A stretch of 64,000 bases of DNA from Undibacterium umbellatum (GCF_014284125.1 NZ_JACOFX010000014.1:1-64000); one strand, 5' to 3'. Shown: positions 36,015-45,344, counted from the first letter of the stretch. Translations and numbers: made by a program. The notes: a model not told the origin generated them from the letters alone.

Positions 36015-36233
36015 ATGGGTTCATTTAGTATTTGGCACTGGCTGATCGTTCTGGTTGTCATCGTGCTGGTGTTTGGCACCAAGAAGCTGGGTAATGTCGG
36101 TTCTGATCTGGGCAAGGCCGTCAAGGGTTTCAAGGATGGCGTCAAGGGTGACGAAGACAAAACTGATGCACCTCAGCAGGTTGCTGACAAGGGCACCATC
36201 GACGTAGAAGCAAAAGACAAATCCAAGCTGTGA
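36015..36233 (+). CDS. tatA: Sec-independent protein translocase TatA
   Basis: 72 residues: an N-terminal membrane helix ([19 protein letters not shown]), the [20 protein letters not shown] amphipathic helix region, and a charged tail. TatA oligomers form the protein-conducting part of the twin-arginine translocase. GGGAG lies upstream. Confidence 0.96.
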   Translation: MGSFSIWHWLIVLVVIVLVFGTKKLGNVGSDLGKAVKGFKDGVKGDEDKTDAPQQVADKGTIDVEAKDKSKL

Positions 36234-36279
36234 TGTATTTCCCTTGCACTGACGTGCAGCCCTCACCCGGGTTGCCAGC

Positions 36280-36765
36280 ATGATCGATCTGGGTATCAGT
36301 AAGCTGGCTCTTATAGGCGTGGTTGCCCTGATCGTTATTGGTCCTGAAAAATTGCCCAAGGTGGCAAGGATGGCTGGCACTCTGCTGGGTCGCGCTCAAC
36401 GTTATATCAATCAAGTCAAGTCTGAAGTCAGCCGCGAAATCGAGCTGGAAGAATTGCGCAAGATGCAAAAGGATGTACAGGATACCGCTCACAATGTAGA
36501 GCAATCCATACACCAGACCTGGTCAGAAACCGAGCAGGAGTTGCGCAATCTGGACCAGGAAACCGATACCAGCTTGTTACACACCGCCACGCCCGAGCAA
36601 CTGGCGGTTAAGGCTAAAGACTTCCGCCGTAAAAAACTTGCCCGCACTTCGGCACTGCCTGCCTGGTATAAAAACCGCCATGGCCAGCGCCAACATATTG
36701 TCTCTGGATCAGCAAGAATGGCGCGTCACCGTGCCACTCCCCGCTCCGGCGGCAGCTTCTTTTAA
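36280..36765 (+). CDS. tatB: Sec-independent protein translocase TatB
   Basis: 161 residues with the TatB N-terminus MIDLGISKLALIGVVALIVIGPEKLP, abbreviated here to its GPEKLP hinge, an amphipathic helix, and a long coiled acidic/basic tail. It forms the signal-peptide receptor with TatC. Confidence 0.94.
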   Translation: MIDLGISKLALIGVVALIVIGPEKLPKVARMAGTLLGRAQRYINQVKSEVSREIELEELRKMQKDVQDTAHNVEQSIHQTWSETEQELRNLDQETDTSLLHTATPEQLAVKAKDFRRKKLARTSALPAWYKNRHGQRQHIVSGSARMARHRATPRSGGSFF

Positions 36766-36809
36766 TTTTCGCTTATGTTTTTGCGTTTTTATAATTTGGC
36801 GGTATTCGC

Positions 36810-37586
36810 ATGAGCGATGACAAGGAACATAGCCCGGAAGAGAGTTTTATCTCGCATCTGGTTGAATTGCGCGACCGTCTGGTCAAGATACTTGGGGGGC
36901 TGATTCTGGCCTGTGCCGCATTGATGATATGGCCCGGGCCGTCGGCGATTTACGACTTTCTGGCACAACCCATGCTGGCGTCTTTACCAGCAGGATCGAA
37001 AATGATCGCGACTGGTGTTATTTCGCCATTTTTGGTGCCAATGAAAGTGACTTTGCTGCTGGCTTTCATGGTGGCCTTGCCATGGATCTTGTACCAGGTC
37101 TGGGCCTTCATCGCGCCTGGCCTTTACACCCATGAAAAGCGACTGGTAGCACCGCTGGTGATTTCTTCATCCCTGCTGTTTCTTAGTGGCGTGGCATTTT
37201 GTTATTTCCTGGTGTTTGGCCGTGTTTTCAAATTCATCAATGAATTTGCGCCTACCTCGATTAGCATTGCGCCGGACATAGAAAATTACCTGGATTTCAT
37301 TATTTCCATGTGCCTGGCCTTTGGCGTGACCTTTGAGGTTCCAGTGGTGGTCGTGGTGCTGGTGCGCGTGGGCCTGGTATCGCTGGAAAAACTCAAGGCC
37401 ATCCGTCCTTATGTCATCGTTGGTGCTTTCGTGATTGCCGCCATCGTGACACCACCAGATATCGTCAGCCAGTTTTCACTGGCCGTACCGATGATACTGT
37501 TATATGAATTAGGTTTGCTGATTGCCCCGCTGTTTGTCAGGGCAACCCAGGCACCACCTGCGGCCGATGAATCCAGCGGCAGTTAA
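36810..37586 (+). CDS. tatC: Sec-independent protein translocase TatC
   Basis: 258 residues with six membrane helices. The family motifs SFISHLVELRDRLVK and the FAPGLY-like AFIAPGLYTHEKR are present. TatC recognises twin-arginine signal peptides such as that of the Rieske protein encoded at 41101. The stop abuts, with no spacer, the stop of the convergent gene at 37587. Confidence 0.96.
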   Translation: MSDDKEHSPEESFISHLVELRDRLVKILGGLILACAALMIWPGPSAIYDFLAQPMLASLPAGSKMIATGVISPFLVPMKVTLLLAFMVALPWILYQVWAFIAPGLYTHEKRLVAPLVISSSLLFLSGVAFCYFLVFGRVFKFINEFAPTSISIAPDIENYLDFIISMCLAFGVTFEVPVVVVVLVRVGLVSLEKLKAIRPYVIVGAFVIAAIVTPPDIVSQFSLAVPMILLYELGLLIAPLFVRATQAPPAADESSGS

Positions 37587-38255
37587 TCAGGCTGAGCGCA
37601 ACCAGCTTACCAGTGGCATTGCGCTGCGGTAAGCTGTCAGCAGGGTGGTTTTCAATTCGTCGGTATCCATGCCCATGAGTGGGCACTCTGTCCACACCAT
37701 GAAATTCTTCAGTTTGATCTGATCCATATGCGGCAGGTCGGCATCAAAGCCTTTGGGCGGGCGCTGCAGCTTGCCTTCATCCTGCAGGGTGCCAAAATAC
37801 TGTTTCAGCTTCTTGTCTTTCAAGACCTTGGCAAAACCATCCGGGTCAGCCACGATGTGATTGCGTATCGCCTTCAGCCGGTCTGACGGTGGCATGTATT
37901 CGCCGCAGGCGTAGAACAGGCGGCCCGTTCCATCCATCTGGAAATAATACGCAGGGCCACCGCCTTCGCTGGGCTTCTTGCGTCCGCTGGGGAGGATGGA
38001 AGAAGAGAAGGTGGTTTTATACGGCGATTTGTCATGCGCAAAACGCACATCGCGGTTGATGCGAAACAGCGCCTTCTTCGGTTCCAGACCTGTGATGGCA
38101 GGATCAAATTTGCTGATGTCGGCAATCAGCTCAGTCACCAGTTGCAAAAATTCTGCCCGCAAAATGTCATAGCGTGGTTTGTTCATGACGAACCAGGCGC
38201 GGTTATTGTTCTCGCCCAGTTCGGACAAATAAGCTTGCAAGTCTATCAAATGCAT
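37587..38255 (-). CDS. DUF2461 family protein
   Basis: 222 residues matching the TIGR02453/DUF2461 family: LSELGENNNRAWFVMNKPRYD at the start (the NNNRxWF motif), INRDVRFAHDKSPYKTTF in the middle and GGGPAYYFQMDG. No signal peptide or membrane helix. Its biochemical role is unknown. It lies 8 bases after the degS-like gene on the same strand. Confidence 0.88.
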   Translation of the reverse strand: MHLIDLQAYLSELGENNNRAWFVMNKPRYDILRAEFLQLVTELIADISKFDPAITGLEPKKALFRINRDVRFAHDKSPYKTTFSSSILPSGRKKPSEGGGPAYYFQMDGTGRLFYACGEYMPPSDRLKAIRNHIVADPDGFAKVLKDKKLKQYFGTLQDEGKLQRPPKGFDADLPHMDQIKLKNFMVWTECPLMGMDTDELKTTLLTAYRSAMPLVSWLRSA

Positions 38256-38263
38256 GGATTTCT

Positions 38264-39439
38264 CTATTCCCTGGCTTCTTCTTTGCGCACTGAAGGGCGT
38301 TTGCCGATCAAGACTTCGAGGGTCGGTTCTTTGGTATCACGCAAGACGGTGATCTTGGCTTTGTTGCCTGGCTTTAGTTGCGCCACCAGGTTTAGCATCT
38401 GGGTGGTGTCACCGACCGGCTTGCCTTCGATCGCGATCAGGATGTCACCGGGCTTCATCCCAGCCTTATCCGCCGGGCCGCCACGGATCACGCCTGCGAT
38501 AATGGCACCGGATTTTTGTTTCAGGCCAAAGCTGTCAGCCAGTTCTGGCGTGATATCTTGTGGCTCCACACCTATCCAGCCTCGCACTACATGGCCATTG
38601 GTAATGATGGATTCCATCACCAGTTTGACGGTAGATACAGGAATGGCAAAACCTATGCCTACCGAACCACCAGTTTGCGAATAAATTGCCGTATTGACAC
38701 CCAACAGATTGCCATTCACGTCCACCAGCGCGCCACCTGAGTTGCCAGGGTTGACCGCGGCATCAGTTTGTATGAAGTTCTCAAAGGCATTCTCGGTCAA
38801 ATTATTGCGGCCCAAAGCCGAGATAATGCCCATGGTGACAGTCTGGCCTACACCAAAAGGGTTGCCGATAGCGAGGACGACATCGCCGACACTTGCCTGG
38901 TCAGCGCGCCCCAGGGTAATTGCTGGCAAATTTGGTAAATCAATCTTGATGACCGCCAGATCGGTCTCCGGGTCGGTACCGACCAGCTTGGCGCGGGCCT
39001 TGCGGCCATCTGCCAGGGCAACTTCGATATCGTCGGCGGTTTCCACGACATGGTTGTTGGTCAGAATATAGCCTTCTGAACTGACGATCACGCCCGAGCC
39101 AAGACTGGACAAGCGCTCGGCCTGTGGGTTTTGCTGATCACCAAAGAAGCGCCTGAGGAAGGGGTCGTTCAAGAGTGGGTTGCGGCGCTGGCGTACTTCT
39201 TTCGATGTGAAAATATTCACCACTGACGGCATGGCACGTTTGGCAGCAGCGCCATACGAACTTTGCGCGGGCACGCTATTGGCAGGTGCTTCCTTGATCG
39301 GGGCACCTGCATTCAGCGTCTGGGTTTGCCTGGTGTTATAAGCAGCTTTCACCCAATCGGGTTGCAAGGTGGTTACAATAAACCAGATCGCCAGACCTAC
39401 AGTAACAGTTTGGGCAAACAATAACCAAAGACGACGCAT
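38264..39439 (-). CDS. DegS/HtrA-type periplasmic serine protease
   Basis: 391 residues. One N-terminal membrane anchor (LWLLFAQTVTVGLAIWFIV) is followed by a trypsin-like domain with His in TNNHVVETAD, Asp in TDPETDLAVIKI and Ser in NPGNSGGALVD. A single PDZ domain follows (GPADKAGMKPGDILIAIEGKPV). One PDZ and an anchor resemble DegS/AlgW, sensors of envelope stress that cleave anti-sigma factors. A role as general protease cannot be excluded. Its start is only 13 bases from the divergent nif3-like start. Confidence 0.9.
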   Translation of the reverse strand: MRRLWLLFAQTVTVGLAIWFIVTTLQPDWVKAAYNTRQTQTLNAGAPIKEAPANSVPAQSSYGAAAKRAMPSVVNIFTSKEVRQRRNPLLNDPFLRRFFGDQQNPQAERLSSLGSGVIVSSEGYILTNNHVVETADDIEVALADGRKARAKLVGTDPETDLAVIKIDLPNLPAITLGRADQASVGDVVLAIGNPFGVGQTVTMGIISALGRNNLTENAFENFIQTDAAVNPGNSGGALVDVNGNLLGVNTAIYSQTGGSVGIGFAIPVSTVKLVMESIITNGHVVRGWIGVEPQDITPELADSFGLKQKSGAIIAGVIRGGPADKAGMKPGDILIAIEGKPVGDTTQMLNLVAQLKPGNKAKITVLRDTKEPTLEVLIGKRPSVRKEEARE

Positions 39440-39452
39440 AGTGAGTATGAGT

Positions 39453-40214
39453 ATGAAATCAGTGAATCGGGAAGACTTGGCGCAATTTCTTGCAAAAGAA
39501 CTGCAAGTGAATTACTTTCGTGATTATTGCCCAAACGGCGTGCAGGTGGAAGGGCGCAACACGATTAAGCATATAGTCAGCGGCGTGACCGCCAGTTTAG
39601 CATTATTGGAAAAAGCCGTGGAAATGCAGGCCGATGCCATCCTTGTGCATCATGGTTATTTCTGGCGCGGTGAAGATATGCGCGTCATCGGGCAGAAACA
39701 ACGGCGCCTGAAACTCTTGCTGGAACATGATATTTCCCTGTTCGCCTACCATTTGCCGCTGGATAACCATGCCGAGCTGGGCAATAACATCGGTCTGGGC
39801 CGCCGCCTGGGCTTTACTGCTGACGGTCGCTTTGGTGAAAATGATCTGGCCTGGCTGGGTACTGTGGATGATCGCGCAGTCGCTACAATGGCTGACCTGG
39901 CCCTGCATATAGAGTTGAAGCTGGAGCGCAAACCCTTACTGATCGGCGACCCTGCTGCTCCAGTTGGCCGCGTCGCCTGGTGTACTGGCGCTGCCCAGAA
40001 TATGCTGGATCAGGCGATTGCTGCCGGGGCGTCGGTGTATCTGAGTGGTGAAATTTCCGAGCCTACTGTTCACCTGGCACGCGAATCAGGTGTCGCTTAC
40101 ATCGCCTGTGGCCATCATGCAACCGAGCGTTTTGGGGTACAGAGTCTGGGGGACTTTATCGCTGCTCAGTTTGGAATCAAACACAGCTTTGTGGATATTG
40201 ATAATCCGGTGTGA
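39453..40214 (+). CDS. Nif3-like dinuclear metal-centre protein (NGG1p-interacting family)
   Basis: 253 residues from the ATG at 39453, preferred over 39447 because GTGAG then lies at usual spacing. The Nif3/DUF34 motifs are visible: NYFRDYCPNGVQVEGR, AILVHHGYFWRG with metal-binding His, FAYHLPLDNHAELGNN, YLSGEISEPTVHLA, and YIACGHHATERFGV at the end. It is a cytoplasmic hexameric metal protein of poorly defined function, sometimes linked to GTP cyclohydrolase-like chemistry. Confidence 0.9.
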   Translation: MKSVNREDLAQFLAKELQVNYFRDYCPNGVQVEGRNTIKHIVSGVTASLALLEKAVEMQADAILVHHGYFWRGEDMRVIGQKQRRLKLLLEHDISLFAYHLPLDNHAELGNNIGLGRRLGFTADGRFGENDLAWLGTVDDRAVATMADLALHIELKLERKPLLIGDPAAPVGRVAWCTGAAQNMLDQAIAAGASVYLSGEISEPTVHLARESGVAYIACGHHATERFGVQSLGDFIAAQFGIKHSFVDIDNPV

Positions 40215-40231
40215 GTGCCAAGTCTGGTGGT

Positions 40232-40252
40232 CTCCTGCTGATCGGGCAGGAG
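40232..40252. terminator. Hairpin between convergent nif3-like and mscL genes
   Basis: CTCCTGC, seven-base loop, GCAGGAG. No long T-run on either side; a weak bidirectional terminator or simply a stem. Confidence 0.4.
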
Positions 40253-40302
40253 CTACACTCATTATTCGTGTGTTGAAAGACTGAGAACTGCCAGCTTTCA
40301 GC

Positions 40303-40722
40303 TTACTTCTTCAGCGAATCCCTGATCTCACGTAACAGCAAGATATCTTCCGCAGTGACTTCAGGTGCCTGTTCCGCTGCAGGCTCAGGCTTTTTCAGTG
40401 CATTGACTAGTTTCACCATCTGGAAAATAACAAATGCCAGGATAACGAAGCCCACGCTGACAGTGATAAAATTACCATAGGCTATCACACCGCCCGCTTT
40501 TTTCGCTTCCACCAGCACCAGATGCGTGCCCTGGCCATTCAGCGGGATGTAGTAATTGGAAAAGTCCAGGCCACCGACAATGCGACCGATGACAGGCATG
40601 ACGATATCACCCACCAGAGAGTCAACGATCTTGCCAAAGGCAGCGCCGATGATGACGCCGACAGCCAGGTCAACCACATTGCCGCGGCTGATAAAGGTTT
40701 TGAATTCTTGCAACATAGCCAT
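40303..40722 (-). CDS. mscL: Large-conductance mechanosensitive channel
   Basis: 139 residues from the ATG at 40722, which has AGGAG eight bases upstream; the frame extends further but without support. It starts [23 protein letters not shown], shown in part by its [14 protein letters not shown] core. Two membrane helices flank a periplasmic loop, and the C-terminal bundle is [13 protein letters not shown]. It releases solutes at high membrane tension. Confidence 0.96.
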   Translation of the reverse strand: MAMLQEFKTFISRGNVVDLAVGVIIGAAFGKIVDSLVGDIVMPVIGRIVGGLDFSNYYIPLNGQGTHLVLVEAKKAGGVIAYGNFITVSVGFVILAFVIFQMVKLVNALKKPEPAAEQAPEVTAEDILLLREIRDSLKK

Positions 40723-41100
40723 AGAAATTCTCCTGTTGAGAGGCTGATAAAAAGCTGAAAAAGAGTGTGTTTTGGTGCAAAATAAGCTACAAAAATGCAT
40801 GTCCAAAATTTAAGTTGCACGATTTTAATGTGCAAAGTACAGGAAAAGCTTGCAGATTTTTGTCAATTTTCTTTTCTCACAGATTTTAAATATTTAATAC
40901 CTCTCGTGATTTTGTGCTGAAAGCACAATTTCAACCAGCCCGAACAAGCAAATGGGGCTTGAATTGTTGAAAAATGCCAGCAAGTTGGCGTTTCGGATAT
41001 CTTTTTCTTTAAAACCATATCCGGGTCATTTATAATTTAAGGTTGCTAGAAGTTGGGTTTTGCTTCATCAAGTTTTGATTATTGACAGATTGGGGTTGGT
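40723..41100. promoter_or_regulatory. Divergent mscL-petA region with two inverted repeats and a TATAAT box
   Basis: No gene is seen in these 378 bases. TTGTGCT-GAA-AGCACAA (40912-40928) is a perfect dyad. CGGATAT (40994-41000) pairs with ATATCCG (41017-41023). A perfect TATAAT follows at 41031-41036, 65 bases before petA, without a good -35 element. The second dyad overlaps where the -35 region should be, as an activator or repressor site would. Confidence 0.4.
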
Positions 41101-41715
41101 ATGAGTATCGAAAAGCAGGTCGATTCCGGCCGTCGCGGTTTACTCGTCGCCACTTGCGCGGCGGGTGGTGTGGCTGGCTTGGCAACGGCAGGTGCGCTGG
41201 TAAGCACTTTCCAGCCATCCGAGCGCGCTAAGGCTGCAGGTGCGCCGGTGGAAGTGGACATTTCGTCCTTGAAACCGGGCGAAATGCAAACAACAGAATG
41301 GCGTGGTAAGCCAGTATGGATTCTGAAACGCACACCAGAAATGATGGACAGTCTGAAAAAGACTGAAGACAAGGTTGCCGATCCAAAGTCGGAAAAGCCT
41401 TACACCATGGATATGCCAGAGTATTGCGACAAGCAAAGCCGCGCCCGCAAAGAGCATAGCGACATTCTGATCGCCGTCGGTATCTGCTCACATCTGGGTT
41501 GCTCCCCAATCTCCAAATTCCAGGAAGGCATACAGCCATCCCTGCCGGATGACTGGAAAGGCGGTTTTCTTTGCCCATGCCACGGATCGACTTTCGATCT
41601 GGCGGGTCGTGTATATAAAAACAAGCCAGCCCCACAAAATCTGGATGTGCCTCGTCACATGTTTTTATCGGACACCAAAATCATCATCGGTAAAGATGAG
41701 AAAGGCGAGGCTTAA
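41101..41715 (+). CDS. petA: Ubiquinol-cytochrome c reductase Rieske iron-sulfur subunit
   Basis: 204 residues. A twin-arginine signal-anchor (SGRRGLLVATCAAGG) precedes a membrane helix, then the Rieske domain with cluster ligands in CSHLGCSP and CPCHGSTFDLAG. It moves electrons from quinol to cytochrome c1. The Tat signal fits the tatABC genes a few kilobases upstream. petB starts two bases after its stop. Confidence 0.97.
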   Translation: MSIEKQVDSGRRGLLVATCAAGGVAGLATAGALVSTFQPSERAKAAGAPVEVDISSLKPGEMQTTEWRGKPVWILKRTPEMMDSLKKTEDKVADPKSEKPYTMDMPEYCDKQSRARKEHSDILIAVGICSHLGCSPISKFQEGIQPSLPDDWKGGFLCPCHGSTFDLAGRVYKNKPAPQNLDVPRHMFLSDTKIIIGKDEKGEA

Positions 41716-41717
41716 TC

Positions 41718-43127
41718 ATGGCATTTGTTGAGAAAAAACTCCCGGCAGACGCACCTGTCGTGGACAAGGCCTTGAACTGGGTCGATTCCCGTTTTCCGCT
41801 GACTAAATTGTGGAATGATCAATGGGGCAAGTATTACGCTCCAAAGAACTTCAATTTCTGGTACATCTTTGGTTCCCTGGCGATGCTGGTGCTGGTTATC
41901 CAGATCGTCACAGGTATATTCCTGGTTATGCATTACAAACCAGATGCAACGCTGGCGTTTGCGTCGGTTGAATACATTATGCGTGATGTGCCCTGGGGCT
42001 GGCTGGTGCGCTACATGCACTCTACTGGCGCGTCGGCATTCTTCATCGTCGTGTACCTGCACATGACACGTGCCTTCCTGTACGGTTCTTACCGCAAGCC
42101 ACGTGAACTGATCTGGTTGTTCGGTTTCGCGATTTTCCTGTGCCTGATGGCCGAAGCTTTCTTCGGTTACCTGCTGCCATGGGGTCAGATGTCTTACTGG
42201 GGGGCTCAGGTGATTGTTAACCTGTTTGGTGCCATTCCTTTCATCGGCCCTGATCTGTCTTTGTGGATTCGTGGTGACTATGTAGTGTCTGACGCAACAT
42301 TGAACCGCTTCTTCTCTTTCCACGTGATCGCGATTCCTCTGGTCTTGCTGGGCCTGGTGGCTGCTCACTTGATCGCCTTGCATGAAGTGGGTTCCAACAA
42401 TCCCGACGGTATCGAAATCAAGGACAATATCGGCCCTGATGGTCATCCTGTTGATGGCATACCTTCTCACCCCTACTACACTTTCCACGATATCTTTGGC
42501 GTGACTGTGTTCCTGACGATTTTCAGTGCAGTCGTGTTCTTTGCACCAGAAATGGGTGGTTACTTCCTTGAGTACAACAACTTCATTCCAGCGGATTCTT
42601 TGAAAACGCCTCCGCATATTGCACCAACCTGGTATTTCACACCTTTCTACTCGATCCTGCGTGCAACGACTTCCGAGTTCCTGTTCGTAGTGCAAGCTGG
42701 TGCTGTTGCTTATGTTGCACTTATCTGGCTGACCACCAAGTTGCCACAAATGCTGAAGATAGCAATTGCAGCAATTGCATTGATTGCCATTGCTGGCATG
42801 ATGCCAGGTGCACTGGATGCAAAATTCTGGGGTGTGGTATTGTTCGGCGGTTCTGTCATGATACTGGCACTGTTGCCATGGCTGGATGTGTCCCCGGTCA
42901 AATCGATACGTTACCGTCCTGACTGGCACAAGTATGTCTACATCGTGTTCGGTATTGCCTTCGTTACCCTGGGTTACCTCGGTGTGCAGGCGCCATCGCC
43001 GGCGGGTGAGCGTGTTTCCCAGGTTTGCGCAGTCATCTACTTCGGCTTCTTCATGCTGATGCCATGGTGGAGTGCGATGGGAACATTTAAGCCCGTGCCC
43101 AAGCGCGTTACATTTGCAGCGCACTGA
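41718..43127 (+). CDS. petB: Cytochrome b of the bc1 complex
   Basis: 469 residues, with eight core membrane helices plus the C-terminal extension usual in proteobacteria. Heme-ligand histidines lie in MHSTGASAFFIVVYLHMTRAF (abbreviated: YMHSTGAS, YLHMTRAF) and in FFSFHVIAIPLVLLGLVAAHL (abbreviated: SFHVIAIP, VAAHLIAL). The Qo-site PEWY-like motif is APTWYFTPFYSIL, with TWYF in place of EWYF, a substitution worth noting. It is part of petABC. Confidence 0.96.
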   Translation: MAFVEKKLPADAPVVDKALNWVDSRFPLTKLWNDQWGKYYAPKNFNFWYIFGSLAMLVLVIQIVTGIFLVMHYKPDATLAFASVEYIMRDVPWGWLVRYMHSTGASAFFIVVYLHMTRAFLYGSYRKPRELIWLFGFAIFLCLMAEAFFGYLLPWGQMSYWGAQVIVNLFGAIPFIGPDLSLWIRGDYVVSDATLNRFFSFHVIAIPLVLLGLVAAHLIALHEVGSNNPDGIEIKDNIGPDGHPVDGIPSHPYYTFHDIFGVTVFLTIFSAVVFFAPEMGGYFLEYNNFIPADSLKTPPHIAPTWYFTPFYSILRATTSEFLFVVQAGAVAYVALIWLTTKLPQMLKIAIAAIALIAIAGMMPGALDAKFWGVVLFGGSVMILALLPWLDVSPVKSIRYRPDWHKYVYIVFGIAFVTLGYLGVQAPSPAGERVSQVCAVIYFGFFMLMPWWSAMGTFKPVPKRVTFAAH

Positions 43128-43149
43128 GAATTAGCGAGGAAGAATAAGC

Positions 43150-43914
43150 ATGAAATTACTTAAAAAACTGATCGCTGTGCTGGCATTTGCACCTGCAATG
43201 GTGTTGGCGGCTGGTGGCACTTTCCCTTTGGACAGCGCACCTGATCGTTCTACCGATATGGCCGCATTGCAAAACGGTGCCAAGTTGTTCGTCAACTATT
43301 GCCTGAACTGCCACTCTGCTTCTGCCATGCGTTACAACCGTTTGAAAGATATCGGTTTGACAGATGACCAGATCAAGCAAAACTTGCTGTTCACTGGAGA
43401 AAAAGTTGGCGACCTGATGAAGACCACCATGTCAGCCAAGGATGCCAAGGAATGGTTTGGCGCAGTACCGCCTGATTTGTCCGTAATTGCCCGTGCCAAA
43501 GCCTCAGGTGATGGTACTGGTGCTGACTGGATTTACACTTATCTGCGTACTTACTACAAAGATGATTCCCGCCCAAGCGGCTGGAACAACAAAGTGTTTC
43601 CTAGTGTGGGCATGCCGCACGTATTGTGGGAATTGCAAGGCGTACAAGAAGAAAAGGTAGTGGAAGAAAAAGATCCACACGATGCATCCAAAAAGGTGCA
43701 CAAGTTTGTTGGCTTTGATCTGGTTAAACCAGGCACGATGAACAAGATAGAGTATGACAATGCAGTCGGTGACCTGGTTGCCTACATGCAGTGGATGGGT
43801 GAGCCAGCACAAAGCACGCGCAAGCGTCTGGGCGTCTGGGTCCTGTTGTTCCTGGCAACACTGGCGACTCTGGCTTGGCGTTTGAACGCGTCTTACTGGA
43901 AAGAAGTAAAATAA
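43150..43914 (+). CDS. petC: Cytochrome c1
   Basis: 254 residues. Signal peptide (LIAVLAFAPAMVLA), a heme-c site NYCLNCHSASAMRYNRL, the sixth-ligand methionine region (PSVGMPHVLWELQG) and a C-terminal membrane anchor (VWVLLFLATLATLAW). It accepts electrons from the Rieske protein in the periplasm. GAGGAAGAATAAGC precedes the ATG. Confidence 0.97.
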   Translation: MKLLKKLIAVLAFAPAMVLAAGGTFPLDSAPDRSTDMAALQNGAKLFVNYCLNCHSASAMRYNRLKDIGLTDDQIKQNLLFTGEKVGDLMKTTMSAKDAKEWFGAVPPDLSVIARAKASGDGTGADWIYTYLRTYYKDDSRPSGWNNKVFPSVGMPHVLWELQGVQEEKVVEEKDPHDASKKVHKFVGFDLVKPGTMNKIEYDNAVGDLVAYMQWMGEPAQSTRKRLGVWVLLFLATLATLAWRLNASYWKEVK

Positions 43915-44065
43915 ATGTAAGGTTTCCGGCTTGCGCTATTCATAGTACGAGCCAGGAATTTTTTGAGATCGTCCGTTTTTCTCCGTCGTAGACGGACGTG
44001 TAATCCCAGGGGTGAGGTGCGCAAAACTGGCTCCTCGCCCCGATCGTTTCTAAGGAACTATAAAA

Positions 44066-44677
44066 ATGATGGTTCTCTACTCGGGTACAACCTGCCCATT
44101 TTCTCAACGTTGCCGCCTGGTGTTGTTCGAAAAAGGCATGGATTTTGAAATCCGCGATGTTGATCTGTTTAACAAGCCTGAAGATATCTCGACCATGAAT
44201 CCTTATGGTCAGGTGCCTATCCTGGTTGAACGTGAATTGATATTGTATGAATCCAATATCATCAACGAGTACATAGACGAGCGCTTCCCGCATCCGCAAC
44301 TGATGCCGGCAGACCCGCTGCAACGCGCCCGCGCACGTCTGATGCTGTTCAATTTTGAAAAAGAATTGTTCATCCACGTCCACACTCTGGAAAACGACAA
44401 GAATACTGCGTCGGCCAAAGTGCAGGATAAGGCACGCGCAGAAATCCGCGACCGCCTGACCCAGCTCGCACCTTTGTTCGTCAAGAACAAATACATGCTG
44501 GGCGATGAATTCTCCATGCTTGACGTGGCGGTTGCCCCATTGTTGTGGCGCCTCGATCACTACGGTATAGAATTGTCGAAGACAGCAGCACCTTTGATGA
44601 AATATGCAGAACGTATTTTCTCTCGTCCTGCCTACATCGAAGCACTGACGCCATCTGAAAAAGTCATGCGCAGATAA
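44066..44677 (+). CDS. sspA: Stringent starvation protein A
   Basis: 203 residues with a glutathione-transferase fold: MMVLYSGTTCPFSQRCRLVL, shown by its TCPFSQRCR core, then ILYESNIINEYIDERFPHP. SspA binds RNA polymerase and alters transcription during stationary phase and stress. It is followed by a clear terminator; sspB has its own leader. petABC-sspAB is standard betaproteobacterial order. In the 151-base leader TCCGTC-GTA-GACGGA (43982-43996) forms a small hairpin. Confidence 0.94.
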   Translation: MMVLYSGTTCPFSQRCRLVLFEKGMDFEIRDVDLFNKPEDISTMNPYGQVPILVERELILYESNIINEYIDERFPHPQLMPADPLQRARARLMLFNFEKELFIHVHTLENDKNTASAKVQDKARAEIRDRLTQLAPLFVKNKYMLGDEFSMLDVAVAPLLWRLDHYGIELSKTAAPLMKYAERIFSRPAYIEALTPSEKVMRR

Positions 44678-44699
44678 GCACGACTTTTCAGGATAAGAT

Positions 44700-44733
44700 A
44701 ACAAGGCTGATGCATATCAGCCTTGTTGTTTTT
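44700..44733 (+). terminator. Rho-independent terminator of sspA
   Basis: AACAAGGCTGAT, loop GCAT, ATCAGCCTTGTT, then GTTTTTG: a 12-bp perfect stem with a T-run. Confidence 0.9.
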
Positions 44734-44852
44734 GGGCACTACGCCTATGCTTAAAGTAGCCCTGAAAGCATCTTTTACGGCATTTTCTTGTTGCACACTT
44801 AGTTGTAAACTTAACGCAGCTCTTAAAGTACATTTTCACCGATTGTATAAAC

Positions 44853-45344
44853 ATGCAAGAAATATCCACCAAACCTTATTTTATGCGTGCCATCTATGAA
44901 TGGTGCACCGACAATGGCTTTACCCCTTATATGGCGGTCAAGGTCAACCATGCTGCCCGTGTCCCCATGGAATTCGTCCGGAACGGTGAAATCGTACTCA
45001 ATATCAGTTTCGGCGCGACAAGTGGCCTGAAGATGGACAATGATGCCGTGGTCTTCAAAGCCCGCTTCGGTGGCGTATCCCGCGAAATCTATGTACCCGT
45101 GGAAAATGTCCTGGCAGTCTATGCAAGTGAAAATGGCCAGGGCATGGCTTTTGAAGTCGACCTCAGCGGAGCTGAAGAAGAAAATGAAGTTGCCGCCGCA
45201 GAAGTTGAAGAAACGGCTAAGCCTGTACTGGGCCTTGCATCGGTGAAAAGCGCACCTTCCCCAGTGGAAAACCAGGTTTCTACAGATGAAATAAAAAAAT
45301 CTGAAAAAAAATCAGAAAAGCCCTCGCTAAAAATAATAAAGTAG
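44853..45344 (+). CDS. sspB: ClpXP protease specificity-enhancing factor SspB
   Basis: 163 residues. The folded substrate-binding domain has KPYFMRAIYEWCTDNGFTPY (core YEWCTDNGFTPY), VNISFGATSGL-type strand NISFGATSGLKMDN and FGGVSREIYVPVENVLAVYA. A long disordered linker leads to the ClpX-binding tail PSLKIIK. SspB delivers ssrA-tagged proteins to ClpXP. No strong ribosome site before the ATG. Confidence 0.95.
   Translation: MQEISTKPYFMRAIYEWCTDNGFTPYMAVKVNHAARVPMEFVRNGEIVLNISFGATSGLKMDNDAVVFKARFGGVSREIYVPVENVLAVYASENGQGMAFEVDLSGAEEENEVAAAEVEETAKPVLGLASVKSAPSPVENQVSTDEIKKSEKKSEKPSLKIIK

Noticed and set aside
41712-43124. 470-codon open frame opposite petB
   Set aside because: Exact antisense shadow of cytochrome b, with no recognisable protein features.
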